Assembly: GCA_036186865.1 (NCBI GenBank)
Contig: AP025047.1
Location: forward strand, 25,748,264-25,812,263
DNA length: 64,000 bases
Direction of reading: 5' to 3'
From: Eustoma russellianum
Lineage: Eukaryota > Streptophyta > Magnoliopsida > Gentianales > Gentianaceae
Positions 11,261 to 22,429 of the stretch are shown one piece after another. Position 1 is the stretch's first letter. Each line of letters opens with the position of its first letter. Below the pieces are notes generated by a model. The model was not told the origin of the DNA. It saw nothing but the letters and a program-made list of their open reading frames with translations, and did no database searches. The translations under genes were made by a program, and so were the position numbers.

Positions 11261-13169
11261 TGCAGCGTCCCGCTCCCGAGCCCTAGCCTCAGTAGCAGTG
11301 CACCTGCCGTATCTCACTTAGGAGAATACAAAGCGTTAGATCAACCTCCTACACATCAGTGTTGACATAGAAATTTTTTTCCCGCAGAAACGATTAAACA
11401 CAATACTAATTTGGATTTAATGAATCTCAAATAAATAAAGACATCATTATTAGGCTGACCAGACCCTACAAGTCAAAGTCAAATGTCTGAATCAAAAGTC
11501 TAAAAGAAATGTCTCAATGTACGACTGGAAAATTGAAATGTCAATGTCACCCCAAGAATAGTCACCCCAAGAATATCATAAACAGCCCGTGTCTACCCTC
11601 GCTGCAATCATATCTACTGTCACTCAGCCCACTCCACAACATCGGTCCCATCCTCAAGGAAGATATAGTCATACATAGTATCGGTCTCACCTGAAATAGT
11701 AGGGAGTGAGTGATGGTAATCACCCAGTAGGTGCCTCTCAAAACAATACAAAGCGTACATACCAAAAAGATATCAACACATAACACATAAAACAAGATAG
11801 CATAAAGTATACGGAAAGGAAAAACACTCCACATAAAAATGCGCAACTAAGTGATGCATGCTCACGTCATCATGTCACACGCAACGAGATTATGCCAGGC
11901 GATATGCTCAAACCTCTACTGTGCAATGCATGCTCCTGGGTCCTAAATCAAGCGTCGTGGTCTTTAGCCACCACTTGCCGTTTGGACATCCCCGTCCTGT
12001 AGACGCGACCTGTCTCATGACACCCATGCCCTATAGACACAGTATATCATCCTGGTACCCACGCCCTATAGACGCAGTATACCTCATGCAAATGCACGTG
12101 CCATGAATGCAAGAAACAACACAACCGCCCCCATTACTTCCCTTTGCACTACTTCCGTCACCCAATACTTGGTTTTTTTTATGTCCCAAAGTAATATACT
12201 ACAACTTAAGTAAAACGATTCTTAAACAACTAAACTGTCACAGATTTATTATTATTTATTTATTCTATTTTTTTATAAATAGGCTGGGTTCGGCCGAATG
12301 GCCAACCCCCCTTTTTTATTTTTTTTTCTTATTTTATATATATAGGCATGCCGAAAACAAGGAAAACCCAAAACACCAATACACATTACAATTAACAAAA
12401 ACAATTCAAAACAAATTTAAGACACCCATTCGCCCCCCCCAAACAATCCAAAATTATTATTCGTTTTCTTTTCCATGCATATGCCAAAAATCAAGAACAA
12501 CAATATCCATTAACAAAAACACAAACCAATTACTATAGAAAATAGGGTAGGGTTTTTGGCCCCCTCCTTCTACACCATTCGGCCCACCCCTAACACACAC
12601 ATACATTTTCATACATATAGGCTCCATATCATCACAAGGAGAATACATCAAATAGATCATGATCGAATCAAGAATAAAAGAACAACAATAAACACATAAA
12701 ATACCGTTTTGAGCATGCAATCTTCATACCGTTTTGAGCGAATAAATAGTATGCACCTACCTCAATCCTAGCAAGAATTATATACGAGAGATGATGTAGA
12801 CAACGATGATGGTGATGATATGGTTGTAATTCCCACTCCTCTTGAAGCCTTGGACCAAAGATCCCTTTTTTTCCTTCTTGGGGGCCGAAATTTGATGGGG
12901 GAAAAGGGGAAGGGGTCAGCCAATTTTGAGAGAGAGGGGGAGGGGAATTAGGGTTAGTTAGTTTTAAATGAGAGATTGGGGAATAAAAAGGTGGGATGAT
13001 AAGTGAGGGAAATTAGGAATAGGGTTTGACTAATGGTTTAGGATAGAATTTTGGTTAATTAGTTTATTATTTTTTTCTTTTTCCCCCCACACATATATAT
13101 CACATGGAAACCCCTTTTATTTTATATTTATTATTAAATTTTTTTATTTTTTTATATACGGGTATAACA
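11261..13169 (-). mobile_element. LTR of minus-strand gypsy element
   Basis: On the minus strand the LTR reads TGTTATACCCG at 13169 and ends GGGACGCTGCA at 11261, 1909 bp, with the TG...CA ends expected. The TGTTATRCCC start and the primer site resemble the Tekay-type chromovirus LTRs later in the window, but the sequence is a different family. There is a tandem repeat near 11985-12105. The right edge abuts LINE-3 sequence directly. Short open frames inside have no recognisable product. Confidence 0.78.
11985..12105. repeat. Imperfect ~32-bp tandem repeat in gypsy LTR
   Basis: Units containing CCCTATAGACGCAGTATA and near variants recur about four times (CCTGTAGACGCG, CCTATAGACACAG, CCTATAGACGCAG). 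They lie inside the LTR, in a position comparable to the TATAAAG array of the chromovirus LTRs. Confidence 0.6.
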
Positions 13170-13366
13170 GTAAATATGTACGCTTTTTCCTTCGCCAAGG
13201 TTTTATCCACAAGGGTGGTTTTACTTGGCAAGGTTTTAATGCGGCATATCATACATGATTGGAGATTGGCCAACCTTACATTTTTACATTATCGCTTTTC
13301 TTATGACGAGATACACATATTGTAATAAGGTTTTCCTCCATCACAAGTGAGGTCTTTCCATAATAA

Positions 13367-13367
<1 letters not shown>
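13170..13367 (+). mobile_element. LINE-3 3' tail
   Basis: TAAATATGTACGC through GCGGCATATCAT matches the 3' UTRs of LINE-1 (8268-8351) and LINE-2 (19730-19811). It includes the hairpin GCCAAG (13194-13199)/CTTGGC (13224-13229) and the later ATAAGGTTTTCCTCC block, and ends at AATAAA next to a TA/CA microsatellite. The left edge is the gypsy LTR, so the body of this LINE was probably displaced by that insertion rather than lost by 5' truncation. Confidence 0.82.
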
Positions 13368-13399
<32 letters not shown>

Positions 13400-13518
13400 A
13401 GAATGGCCATCTGGCTGTATATACCTATACATATATATACTTTTATATTCTCTTTTTTGACAACACACTTTCTATATTTTAGTCTTAATTTTTCCATTCA
13501 ATGCATATATATGTCAAG

Positions 13519-13557
<39 letters not shown>

Positions 13558-13566
13558 GTATATGTA
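13367..13566. repeat. TA/CA microsatellites and family X fragment
   Basis: TA repeats, about nine CA units, a short unique piece with GGCCATCTGGC, then a long TA tract (about 13524-13566). The piece resembles sequence after LINE-2 (GGCCATGTGGCC at 20003), so it is probably a flank of the same AT-rich repeat. There is no gene. Confidence 0.6.
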
Positions 13567-13584
13567 TATAAAAAATTAAGAAAT
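13567..13584. repeat. LINE-2 5' target-site duplication (candidate)
   Basis: TATAAAAAATTAAGAAAT matches TATAAAAAATTTAAAAAT at 19941-19958 in 16 of 18 positions. The length suits L1-type target-primed insertion. The composition is low-complexity, so the match is supportive rather than decisive. Confidence 0.55.
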
Positions 13585-13766
13585 AGAATAAAAGATGCTG
13601 CCGTTTCTCTCTGGCGATAGTGTTCTCCGGCGGCGCTAGCCGCCGCCGCTGCTGGAACTCCCTCCTTCCGATTATTCTACTCAATCAATCCCGTTTCCTC
13701 ATCGCTATCTCAAATCACTGCCTGTGCTTTCGAAGTTTCTTTTTCTCTGCTAGCATCGCGAGGATC

Positions 13767-15089
13767 ATGACAACCGCACCGAGTTTTGCTGCGGTTGTCG
13801 CCGGCGCAGGCCATTCCAGCAATATCGACATTGCGCCGAAAACTCTTTCCAGATACAAAGGACTCCCGTTGATCTCTTTTCTTGATGCTGAAATTGATGC
13901 ATTGGCTGAACCCTACATGTATTCTTTGGTTGGCACTTTTTTGTATGGCAGGCCACCTCTACAAATTATACGTGAGGTTTTTGAGAAAATTGGCTTTCAT
14001 CAAGATTTACGCATCACATTGATTGATCAATCGCATATCCTTTTGAATTTCCGCAATGAAGCAGATTATTTGCACTGTTTCTATCGTCGTTCATGGCATA
14101 TTTCTGGATGTCATATGAGGATTACAAAGTGGACAGTAGATTTTGATCCAAGCGCTGACGTTCCTATTGTTCCAGTCTGGGTTGCGCTTCCGTCTCTACC
14201 GATCCATCTGCACCATCGTGCAGCCCTATTTGAAGTCGTTCGGCCGATTAGTACACCTCTGAAATTGGATGTCGCCACTACAGATGGCTTGCACCCATCA
14301 GTGGCTCGAGTCTGTGTTGAGGTTGATGTATCACAGGATTTGCCCCAGAAAATTTATCTGCAGGCAAAGGGAAGATTAATCTTACAATCTATAGTTTACG
14401 AGGATCTACCTTTATTCTGCACATCCTGCCGCAGATTGGGTCATGCAGCAGCTGCATGTCCACCTAAGGAAAATGGTACGCCCCCCCCACTGCCGCCTCC
14501 TCCTCCACCGCCTCCTCCACCAAAGCCGGATCGTCCACCGCGGCAACGTTGGACCCCAATCAAGAAGCGAGTGACGGAACCGATTTTGTCTCAACCCGAG
14601 GTCACTGCTGAACCATCTGCCCGTGTTGATCACTACCAACCTATGACGGAACCACAACAGGATATGGCTCAAACCATGCACCCAGCTGTTGAAGATGTTC
14701 CTCCATCGGATCCAACCCACCATTGCGCTGCCGCTCCCCACTCTGAAGAGGAATTTTGTGATGCTGCGGATTAGCAACTACCCATGGAGCCAACCCACGT
14801 AGAAACAGGTCATTCATCCGACACGGATTTGCCCATCGAGGGTTCTGTTGAGGATATTTCTAATGTTCCAGAGGACGTTGCCCTTCGAATGCAGCGTATA
14901 CCACCCTCGCCGGATGAGGAGGTTTTGATATCATGTTTGACAGATAACGAGACTGCGACGGAGTTCATACCAGTAGTGCCAAGACGCAAGCGCAGGGCTC
15001 GTAAAGATTTGCCACCTCTTCCACCTTCCACGATCTTAACACGTAGCGCTTCTCACGTCGTCAAGGGAAGTACCTCTCTTTCTCAATGA
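13767..15089 (+). pseudogene. LINE-2 ORF1, RNA-binding protein with CCHC knuckle
   Basis: ORF1 of plant L1 elements encodes a nucleic-acid-binding chaperone. The ATG at 13767 is chosen because MTTAPSFAAVVAGAG aligns with the LINE-5 start MDPQRSFASVLKAS; the frame is open upstream to 13620. Residues about 30-200 form the DUF4283-like domain (SLVGTFLYGRPP, ITKWTVDFDP, LPIHLHHRAALFEV). A CCHC knuckle (CTSCRRLGHAAAAC) and a proline run follow near 14490-14530. A TAG at 14772-14774 interrupts the frame, which then continues (MEPTHVETGHSS ... RRKRRARKDLPPLPP) to TGA at 15087-15089. That stop overlaps the ORF2 start as ATGA. Apart from the one stop it looks complete. Confidence 0.82.
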
Positions 15090-18000
15090 ATACCCTAGTT
15101 TGGAACATCTGGGGCATGCGTGCCTCGTTGTCTAGATTAAAACAACTGATTTTGGAACATCGATTACATTTGCTAGCTTTACTAGAGCCCAAACATACCC
15201 CTTCAAGCATACGTAGATTTATGTTGCAGCTTGGTTTTACACATTCTTATGCTTCACAGTCGCATCGTATTTGGTTTTTTTGGCGTGATTCTGAGTTTCG
15301 TTTACTTGCTACTCAAGATCAAGATCAGGTGGTGCATTTTACCCTCCAGTCCATTTCTCTACAATGGATGTTTATGTTCTCGGTGGTATACGCCAAACAT
15401 ACGCCTATACAGCGACGTCCACTTTGGCAGTCGTTGTGTGACTTTGCTGTTTCGTGTCATTTGCCTTGGATGGTTGGTGGTGATTTTAATACTTTTCGTG
15501 CATTAGAGGCTCATAGCGGTTGGTCTGTTCCATCTTTAGCAGCATTACAAGATTTTAATGACTGTATCGAACAGTGCTCTCTCATGGCGCCTCCGCACCA
15601 AGGCTCTAGATTTACTTGGGCAGATGGGAGGGGTGTTGGCCGTATACGACGCAGATTAGATTGGCTTTTTATCAATTCTGCTTTCCAGGACAGTTTTGCA
15701 GAGCTGCAGTTATCACATCTGCCGAGGGTTGCCTCTGATCATATGCCATTGCTAATTTTGTGTCGGCGGAGTGTGGCTAATAGCAAACGCACATTCCGGT
15801 TTTTGGACGCCAGGTTACATCACTCAGATTTTCATACTTATATGCAGCAGGCATGGTTATCATATCCTACGACTGGCGGTATGTATGGTTTCTATAAAAA
15901 ATTATTCTCATTCAAAAAGGATATTCAACGGTGGAATAAAGACATCTTTGGCAATATTTTCAACAACCTAAAACATGCGGAGGCTCAACTAAATTACGCA
16001 GAGGCAGCCTTGGATGCCCAGCCAACTGAAGAAACCAGGGCCGCATATCATAGATCCAAGGCCGAGTATCTAAGAGCGTCCACCTCTGAATTACTTTTCT
16101 GGAAGCAAAAAGCTAGACTTAAATGGCTTAGTGAAGGCGATGCCAATACAAAGTTCTTCTATTCTATCGTTAAAGGGAAGCAGACACACTTGCGTATTCA
16201 AAACATACGCAATGCGGAGGGCCATCTATTAACAGAGCCGTGTGACATCATGGTAGCAGCGGTCTCTTTTTATACTGAGTTGTTTACGCCGGCATCAACG
16301 CAGAATCATTTTGCTATACTTTTGCACATCCCTCGGCTGCTAACAGACGAGGACAATATTATGTTGACACGACTTCCTACTGTTGTCGAAGTTAAGGAAG
16401 CTGTGTGGCATCTGGACCCTCATAGTGCAGCTGGTCCAGATGGTTTCCATGGTATGTTTTATCGTTCATGTTGGTCGGTCATACATTCTGATGTGGTTAA
16501 GGCTGTGCAGGAATTTTTCCTTGGTATCCCGCAGCCGCCTGTTATGGCTAGCGCATTAATTACTTTGATACCCAAGACGTCATCTCTGTAGTCTTTTAGT
16601 GGTTTTCGACCCATCTCTCTGACAAATTTCCTGAGTAAAGTAGGTACCCGCATTACAGCGACACGCTTGGGACTGCTTCTTCCAAAGTTAATTTCTCCAG
16701 AACAAACTGGTTTCCTTCCTGGGTATGATATTTCAACCCAAGTTTTATTGGCAAGAGAAATGGTACATATGTTGGATAGTGGTTCTTCACATCTATGCCT
16801 GAAATTAGACATGATGAAAGCCTTTGATCGGGTCAGTTGGGATTATCTGGAACGTCTTTTGTTACAATTTGGTTTTTCAGGATTTTTCACTAGGCTCATC
16901 CTCAATCATCTTCGTGCCACTAAGTTATCATTTTTTATCAATGGTGAGCCTTCACCAACATTTCCTCCACAGCGAGGGGTCAAGCAGGGGGACCCTTTAT
17001 CCCCTTTGCTTTTCATTCTGGCATCAGAGGGTTTCAGCAGAGGATTATCATCGTTAGTGGCTGCGGGCCACATACAGCCATTTAGGCTTGGCCGTATTCC
17101 ATTCGCCATATCTCATTTAGCTTATGCAGATGATCTCCTAGGCACACAGCGTAATATACGCCATTTTAAAAGATTCTTAACGGAATACGAAACTGCTTCT
17201 GGTCAAAAGGTAAATTTTCAAAAGAGTAGTCTCATTCCATCAGCTCGCCTCTCCACACGACGAGTTCGAAACTTGCAGGAAATACTCGGGATGCGACTTT
17301 CGGCATTGCCATTTAGATACTTGGGTTCCTATCTTCACAAGGGAATTAATCGCTCTCTGTTTTGCACTACTCTGTTACAGCATTTCAATGACCGTTTACA
17401 TGGTTGGCATTCCCGTTTTCTCTCTTCCGCGGGTCACTTAGTCTTATTGCGCTCTGTACTTTCTGCGCTTCCCCTTCATGTCATGGCTGCAGGAGGATTG
17501 CCAAAGTCTGTCATTAAAATGATTCACAGAAAAATGGCCACTTTTTATTGGGGGGATCGCCACCACTGGGTTGCATGGTCCAAAATTACTTTGCCCGTTG
17601 AAGAAGGCGGCTTGGGGCTAAGGGATCTCAATGCATTACAGCAGGCATATCAATGCAGAATATGGGGGTTATATCATAAACAAGACACTTTATGGAGTCG
17701 TTATATGCATGCAAAATATGGACGGAGGGGAGATTTTCAATCACGCTTACCGGATTCGCCAGTTTGGAAGCTTATTTGTCGCATTAATAATGTATGTCTT
17801 TTGCACGCAGCAGGCGCAAATACACATCTCACATGGCAACCCTCGCCCTCGGGAGAATTCACTCTAAAATCTGCTTATGATGTCTGTCGATCATCTAGAC
17901 CAACATTGCTCTCATCTAAGTTCATTTGGTTTAAATATCATTCACCATCCATTAAGTTATTGTTGTGGCGATTGTTCCATGCTGCCCTACCATTTGAAGA

Positions 18001-19162
18001 TTATATTGGCAGTTATTCTGCAGCCCATCCTACGCAATGCCCCTTTTGCAAGAAGCACTCAGCAATGGTTGATCATGTTTTCTTGTATTGTTCGCCAATT
18101 CGGCTATTATGGACATTCTTTGCGTCAGAGTTGCAAGGCATTTCCCTCACTTCTCTACCGCTACGCCAATATTTATTGTCTTGGTGGTATCGATCCTCTT
18201 CTGCTTCGATATATGGGGTTCTTAAAGTTGTTGTCCCTGGAATCTTAGTACATAACATATGGCGTTGCTATGCTAGTTTAGTGTATGGGGACCAGACATA
18301 CTTATCTATATCTGCACTCCAGGCTACAATCCATTTTGATATAGACATGTGGGTTCATACGCTCCACGGTTCCAAGCTAGCCGCAGGTCCTCCCCCTCCG
18401 ATATCATGGATTCCAAAGGTTCGATCTCCGCGTCTCCAAGTGATCAAATGGCTCACTCCTCCATCAGGACGATTTAAACTTAATGTGGATGCAACTGTTG
18501 GACGCCACTATGCTGCAGGCAGAGTCATCCTGCGTGACTCTAATGGTGCTTGTGTGCGTGCCGTAGCATTCCGCCTGCCTCCGTGTACGCCACTGCTGGC
18601 TGAAATTCAGGCAGCTTTATTTGGATTGCTATATTTTCTTCCTTTACATAGGGCGCTTATCATAGAGACAGACTGTGCTCAAATGCTGCAGCGTTTACGT
18701 CAGCGACAGCCAATCTTTGGCAACTTTCATCTCAGACTCCTACACTTGTTGGTTATTCAAAATAACTTGGATATTAATCATATATATCGAGAGTCCAATA
18801 TGCCAACACATTACCTTGCTCATCATGCAATGACGTCGCCGCTCACTTCCTACTTTTCCTCCTCCAGTCTGCCTCCTATGGTTCGTGCTGCAGTCACTTT
18901 GGACCTCACGTCAGCGTCCTTGCGTATGCGGCAATCACTAAGTCTTTCGAATGGATTGACGCACTTTCTTATCCTCTGCCTGTGCTCATGTGAGTGCAGG
19001 CAGACATGGTATGTTGCTTGTACTTTTTCATCTCCTCATCATTGGTCTTCTCAATACTTATGCACATATTATTTTCCCTTCCGCATGGATTACGCTTTGC
19101 GAGGGCTTGAGGATTATCATTATAAATGGCGGATGCCACCCTACCAACGTCTTCCACATTGA
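15086..19162 (+). pseudogene. LINE-2 ORF2: endonuclease, RT, RNase H
   Basis: This is the replicase of the element. The N-terminal APE-like endonuclease shows WNIWGMR, LALLEPK, MVGGDFN and SDHMPLL. Reverse transcriptase follows (GFLPGYDISTQ, KLDMMKAFDRVSWDYL, GVKQGDPLSPLLFIL, YADD at 17123-17134), then a zf-RVT-like region (CPFCKKHSAMVDHVFLYC) and RNase H (NVDAT, AEIQA, ETDCAQ, final PTHYLA with His for the usual Asp). One TAG at 16589-16591 breaks the frame; LINE-1 has CAG there. Just after YADD, LINE-1 has LLIFLRATQRN and LINE-2 has LLGTQRN, an in-frame loss of four residues that may damage the palm. The C-terminus runs about 80 residues past the LINE-1 end, so the natural stop seems lost. 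Confidence 0.88.
18976..19003 (+). other. LINE-2 3' UTR hairpin 1
   Basis: CTGCCTGTGCTC (18976-18987) and GAGTGCAGGCAG (18992-19003) form 12 pairs, two of them G-U, over a 4-nt loop. Confidence 0.8.
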
Positions 19163-19181
19163 TTGGCGTCTATATGCTGTC

Positions 19182-19211
19182 GCTGCCTGTGCTCTTGTCA
19201 GTGCAGGCAGC
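19182..19211 (+). other. LINE-2 3' UTR hairpin 2
   Basis: GCTGCCTGTGCT (19182-19193) and AGTGCAGGCAGC (19200-19211) form 12 pairs including two G-U, with a 6-nt loop. It starts 206 nt after hairpin 1. Confidence 0.8.
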
Positions 19212-19377
19212 TTTGGTGAGATTCGCATCTTGTCGATACATTTTCTTAGTATGTATTTGTTGTGCATGTTTGACGTATTCTTCGGTAATACTGCTGCATG
19301 GGCGTTTTCGAGTCTTCAACATTGGATGGTCGCTGCTCTCCTGAGTTTCCTTATGTATTGTCTCATCTTTCGCTCCC

Positions 19378-19405
19378 CTGCCTGTGCCTTGGATGGTACA
19401 GGCAG
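19378..19405 (+). other. LINE-2 3' UTR hairpin 3
   Basis: CTGCCTGTGCC (19378-19388) and GGTACAGGCAG (19395-19405) form 11 pairs with one G-U and a 6-nt loop. It starts 196 nt after hairpin 2. Confidence 0.8.
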
Positions 19406-19751
19406 AGCGGGTATTTATTACATTCACTGGGTTGGTTTCTTTTTCTAATGCAACCAATACATGTTTCACGCATGCTTTTGTTTGCATGCTGCATGGACGG
19501 ACGCAATGGATGCTTGTTTCCACGAGGATGATGTATGTACTGACAAAGGCAATTGGAAGCTTCTATGGCTACTTCATAATCTTCATCAAACGGTACAACT
19601 CATGATGACGTGTACATTCTCCTGTAGTGAGCTTTACCACGCCATGGAGGTGCTTCTCACTTGGACGACAATACATACCACATCATTGTATTCAATATTT
19701 TACACATTTGATATCAATGACAGACGTATAAATATGTACGCTTTTTCCTTC

Positions 19752-19787
19752 GCCAAGGTTTTATCCACAAGGGTGGTTTTACTTGGC
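19752..19787 (+). other. LINE-2 conserved 3'-terminal hairpin
   Basis: The outer stem is GCCAAG (19752-19757) with CTTGGC (19782-19787); the inner stem is CCAC/GTGG around AAGG. The same layout occurs in LINE-1 and LINE-3, with compensatory pairs in LINE-1. Confidence 0.75.
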
Positions 19788-19940
19788 AAGGTTTTAATGC
19801 GGCATATCATATACGACTGGAGATATATCATCCTTAGCTTTTTAATTCAATTATTTGCATATTCTGACACTTGTAATATGGTTTTCCTCCGCCAAAAGTG
19901 AGGCCTTATCATAATAAAATTACTCTTTTCAAAAAACAAA

Positions 19941-19958
19941 TATAAAAAATTTAAAAAT
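19941..19958. repeat. LINE-2 3' target-site duplication (candidate)
   Basis: TATAAAAAATTTAAAAAT is the partner of 13567-13584 (16 of 18 identical). A TA microsatellite follows immediately. Confidence 0.55.
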
Positions 19959-19995
<37 letters not shown>

Positions 19996-22290
19996 GAAAG
20001 GGCCATGTGGCCGAACACACCAATATATACATATTTATACTATGTCTTTATGTATAATCTAATTCTTTATTCTATATGTTAATCTTATGACCATTTATTT
20101 TTATATTCAACATATTTATATTACTTGAATGTCATAAAACTTATTCTTTCTCTTCTTTCGACCAATATGGCCGAAAGTTTAGATATATATACATCACATA
20201 AATCTTTTCTCTTTTAACCTCTTTTACTTATATCTTTTTTTGATGTGAATTCAAATTTTATATATGTTTGTTCCATCAATATAATGCCTTGTAAATCCTC
20301 ATAAAATACATAACGAATCAATTTATTGAACTTATGAAAATGAAGCAATTATGGAATGAAAACCCTAATTTGGTCGTGGTCACATACATACATATAAACA
20401 TATGAGGATCATCAAGAAACATCTTTTGTGAACTAGAATCTTAGACATGAATATGATTGCCTCATAAAAGTGCATGAAAACATATGAACACATACATAAA
20501 CATGTCTTATTAGTACACTTTTCTTACTATATCATATATATTTATTTTATTTCTTAAACTTATACAGATATTACATATGTGCATTTATTTTATTTTTTTT
20601 ACACATATACACTCATTTTAATGCCATATAGTCGTGTGTGTAGGTATACATATATCCTCATATTCACAACACTTATGAACATAGCTTTTACATATTCTTG
20701 ATGCCAAAACATTGAACATATATCATAGATGATCTAACTTTATATGAACACAAATACTTAGATTTTTGAAAATCCATGAAGGATCTAGAAAGAATACTTG
20801 CCTTTATCACTTAACTTTTAAATAAAACTGAAGAGTTCTTCATTTGGCTTGAAGGAAAACCTTCTCCTTTAAGCCTTCATAACCACGGTTTTCAACCAAG
20901 AAAAGAAGAGTTAGTGAGCAGCCATGAAAATAGATAAATGGAAGAAGCTTAACATAGCCTAGATGGTGTTCGTATCTTGCTTTCCCTTTCTCCTTAACTC
21001 CCCAAAACCCTCGGTTTTGATGCTAAGAATAGGGAGGATGTTGTAGCCAATATTTTGAGTTAATGTAGAAGATGAAGAGAAGAAAATACACTTTGGTTCC
21101 TACCTTGTAACTCTTGGCCAAGAGGGGTATAGGGGAGGCTTGGAAGACTTGTTTCTTGGTTGAGGGAGAGAAGAGAGAATTTTGGAAGATAGATATTTTT
21201 CTAAGTTTTGAAATGAAGAGAAAAATGAGTATTCTCTTCCTATAAGACAGGGGGACGGTTGTGGGTTGCTTGGAGTGATAAGGAAGACTTCATCATTATT
21301 TTGAAAACTGATGGGAGAAGATGGAAGAGTGGGTAATGGTCTTGAAGGTCAATGGAGTGAAGAAAGAGTTAAAGGAAGAAGAAAAATCTTCTTCTCCCTT
21401 GGAATTTAAGGACCAGCCATAAGGAGAGTGGGGAAGGATTGGTTGGGTTTGTTGATTAGTGTAAGTGTATTGTAAGAAGGCGTAAGAATGTGTAAGGGTT
21501 TGGAAGGCTTTTTGATATTTTTCATGATGGCTTGAAGCGAGACAAAATTGTCTTCTTTCTTGCTTAATGGGGCGGTCAAATGAAAAGAAAAAGAGTGGTT
21601 GGTGATTTGTTGGAGCTGTAAGAAAAATGTGTAAGAAGTATGTAAGATGGTGTAAGTTTTTGGCAGAAGAAAATGATGTATAATGCATTGAAGAAGACAA
21701 AAATCTTGTCTTTCTTTCTTGCTTAATACATGCCAATTATGGTGGTGAGAGTAGTTAGAATGGGACAAAGTACTATCATTTGATTTCTAAACAATTTTTT
21801 CCACTTGGTATTTTATTGGGCATTTTTCTAACCACACTTTCTTCTCCCTGTTCTTACCCTAAAATGGCGCCATGTGTTACATATATGTATGCATTTATTT
21901 CCTTTTTTCTTCTTTTCCAAATTATGTGTTATGTCCTACTTCCTTTTTTATTTAATTTGTTCTAATATCTTGCGTCATGTATTTATTTTGGTTTAATTTA
22001 TCCTAATATTTAAGTTTTTACAAATTCGTATTGTTTTAATTCCTACGACAAGGCCGTAACGTTTGTTAACGAATCTAGTCGCATATCGATAAATTGGTTA
22101 TCTTATCGCTTGGTTATGTTTTTTTTCGAGCTTTTCTAATCCCGATATATACGACCGATGTCTTATTAACCCTGATTCAAAATTTTAAATTCGACCAAAA
22201 TTCTATGGACATTGCACTTGTGTTTTGTTTTTATTATCTTATTTCTTTTTCTACCGACCCTGATGCGGGTCGTAACCTCGCTAAACGTAG
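19959..22290 (-). mobile_element. Family X LTR-like repeat, copy A
   Basis: This AT-rich non-coding repeat is shared with 49342-50195 plus 52875-53471. Examples are the blocks CATATATCATAGATGATC at about 20716 and GAATGGGACAAAGTA at about 21758. Read on the minus strand its edge resembles an LTR start (TTACGACCCGCATC here, TGTTGCAACCCGC in copy B). Inside is an AAAGGCAAGTA segment like that in the chromovirus LTR. A gypsy LTR is therefore likely, but no internal domain is seen. Short open frames in it (for example 21296-21736 minus) have no recognisable product. Confidence 0.55.
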
Positions 22291-22429
22291 CCAATCTTTG
22301 TAGCCTGGATTGATTTAACTCGGCCACGTTGTTTGCTCAGCAATTCGATTAGAGTTGCAATCTGATATTTTATAAGAAACTCAGCCTCACGCACCTATGT
22401 TGAGCCAAGGTGTGTTGTGTTTTGACGAG

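Larger units (their letters stand above)
13585..19940 (+). mobile_element. LINE-2, near full-length L1-type element
   Basis: The order is a 5' UTR of about 180 bp, ORF1 (13767-15089), ORF2 (from 15086), a 3' UTR of nearly 1 kb with hairpins, AATAAA near 19913 and a short A-rich tail. It lies between candidate duplications within TA-rich DNA. It is the reference copy for the LINEs here. It is inactivated by single nonsense codons in each ORF and a small deletion beside the catalytic YADD. Confidence 0.88.

Noticed and set aside
11858..12538. Adjacent open frames of 82 and 143 codons
   Set aside because: They lie inside a gypsy LTR, opposite to its orientation, with low-complexity products and no known motif.
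13620..13766. Upstream extension of LINE-2 ORF1
   Set aside because: The frame is open from 13620, but LINE-5 ORF1 aligns from the internal Met at 13767, and the extension is a Ser/Arg-rich 5' UTR-like stretch.
21296..21768. Overlapping minus-strand frames of 146 and 120 codons
   Set aside because: They lie in family X; the second copy of the repeat does not keep them open and the products have no recognisable domain.
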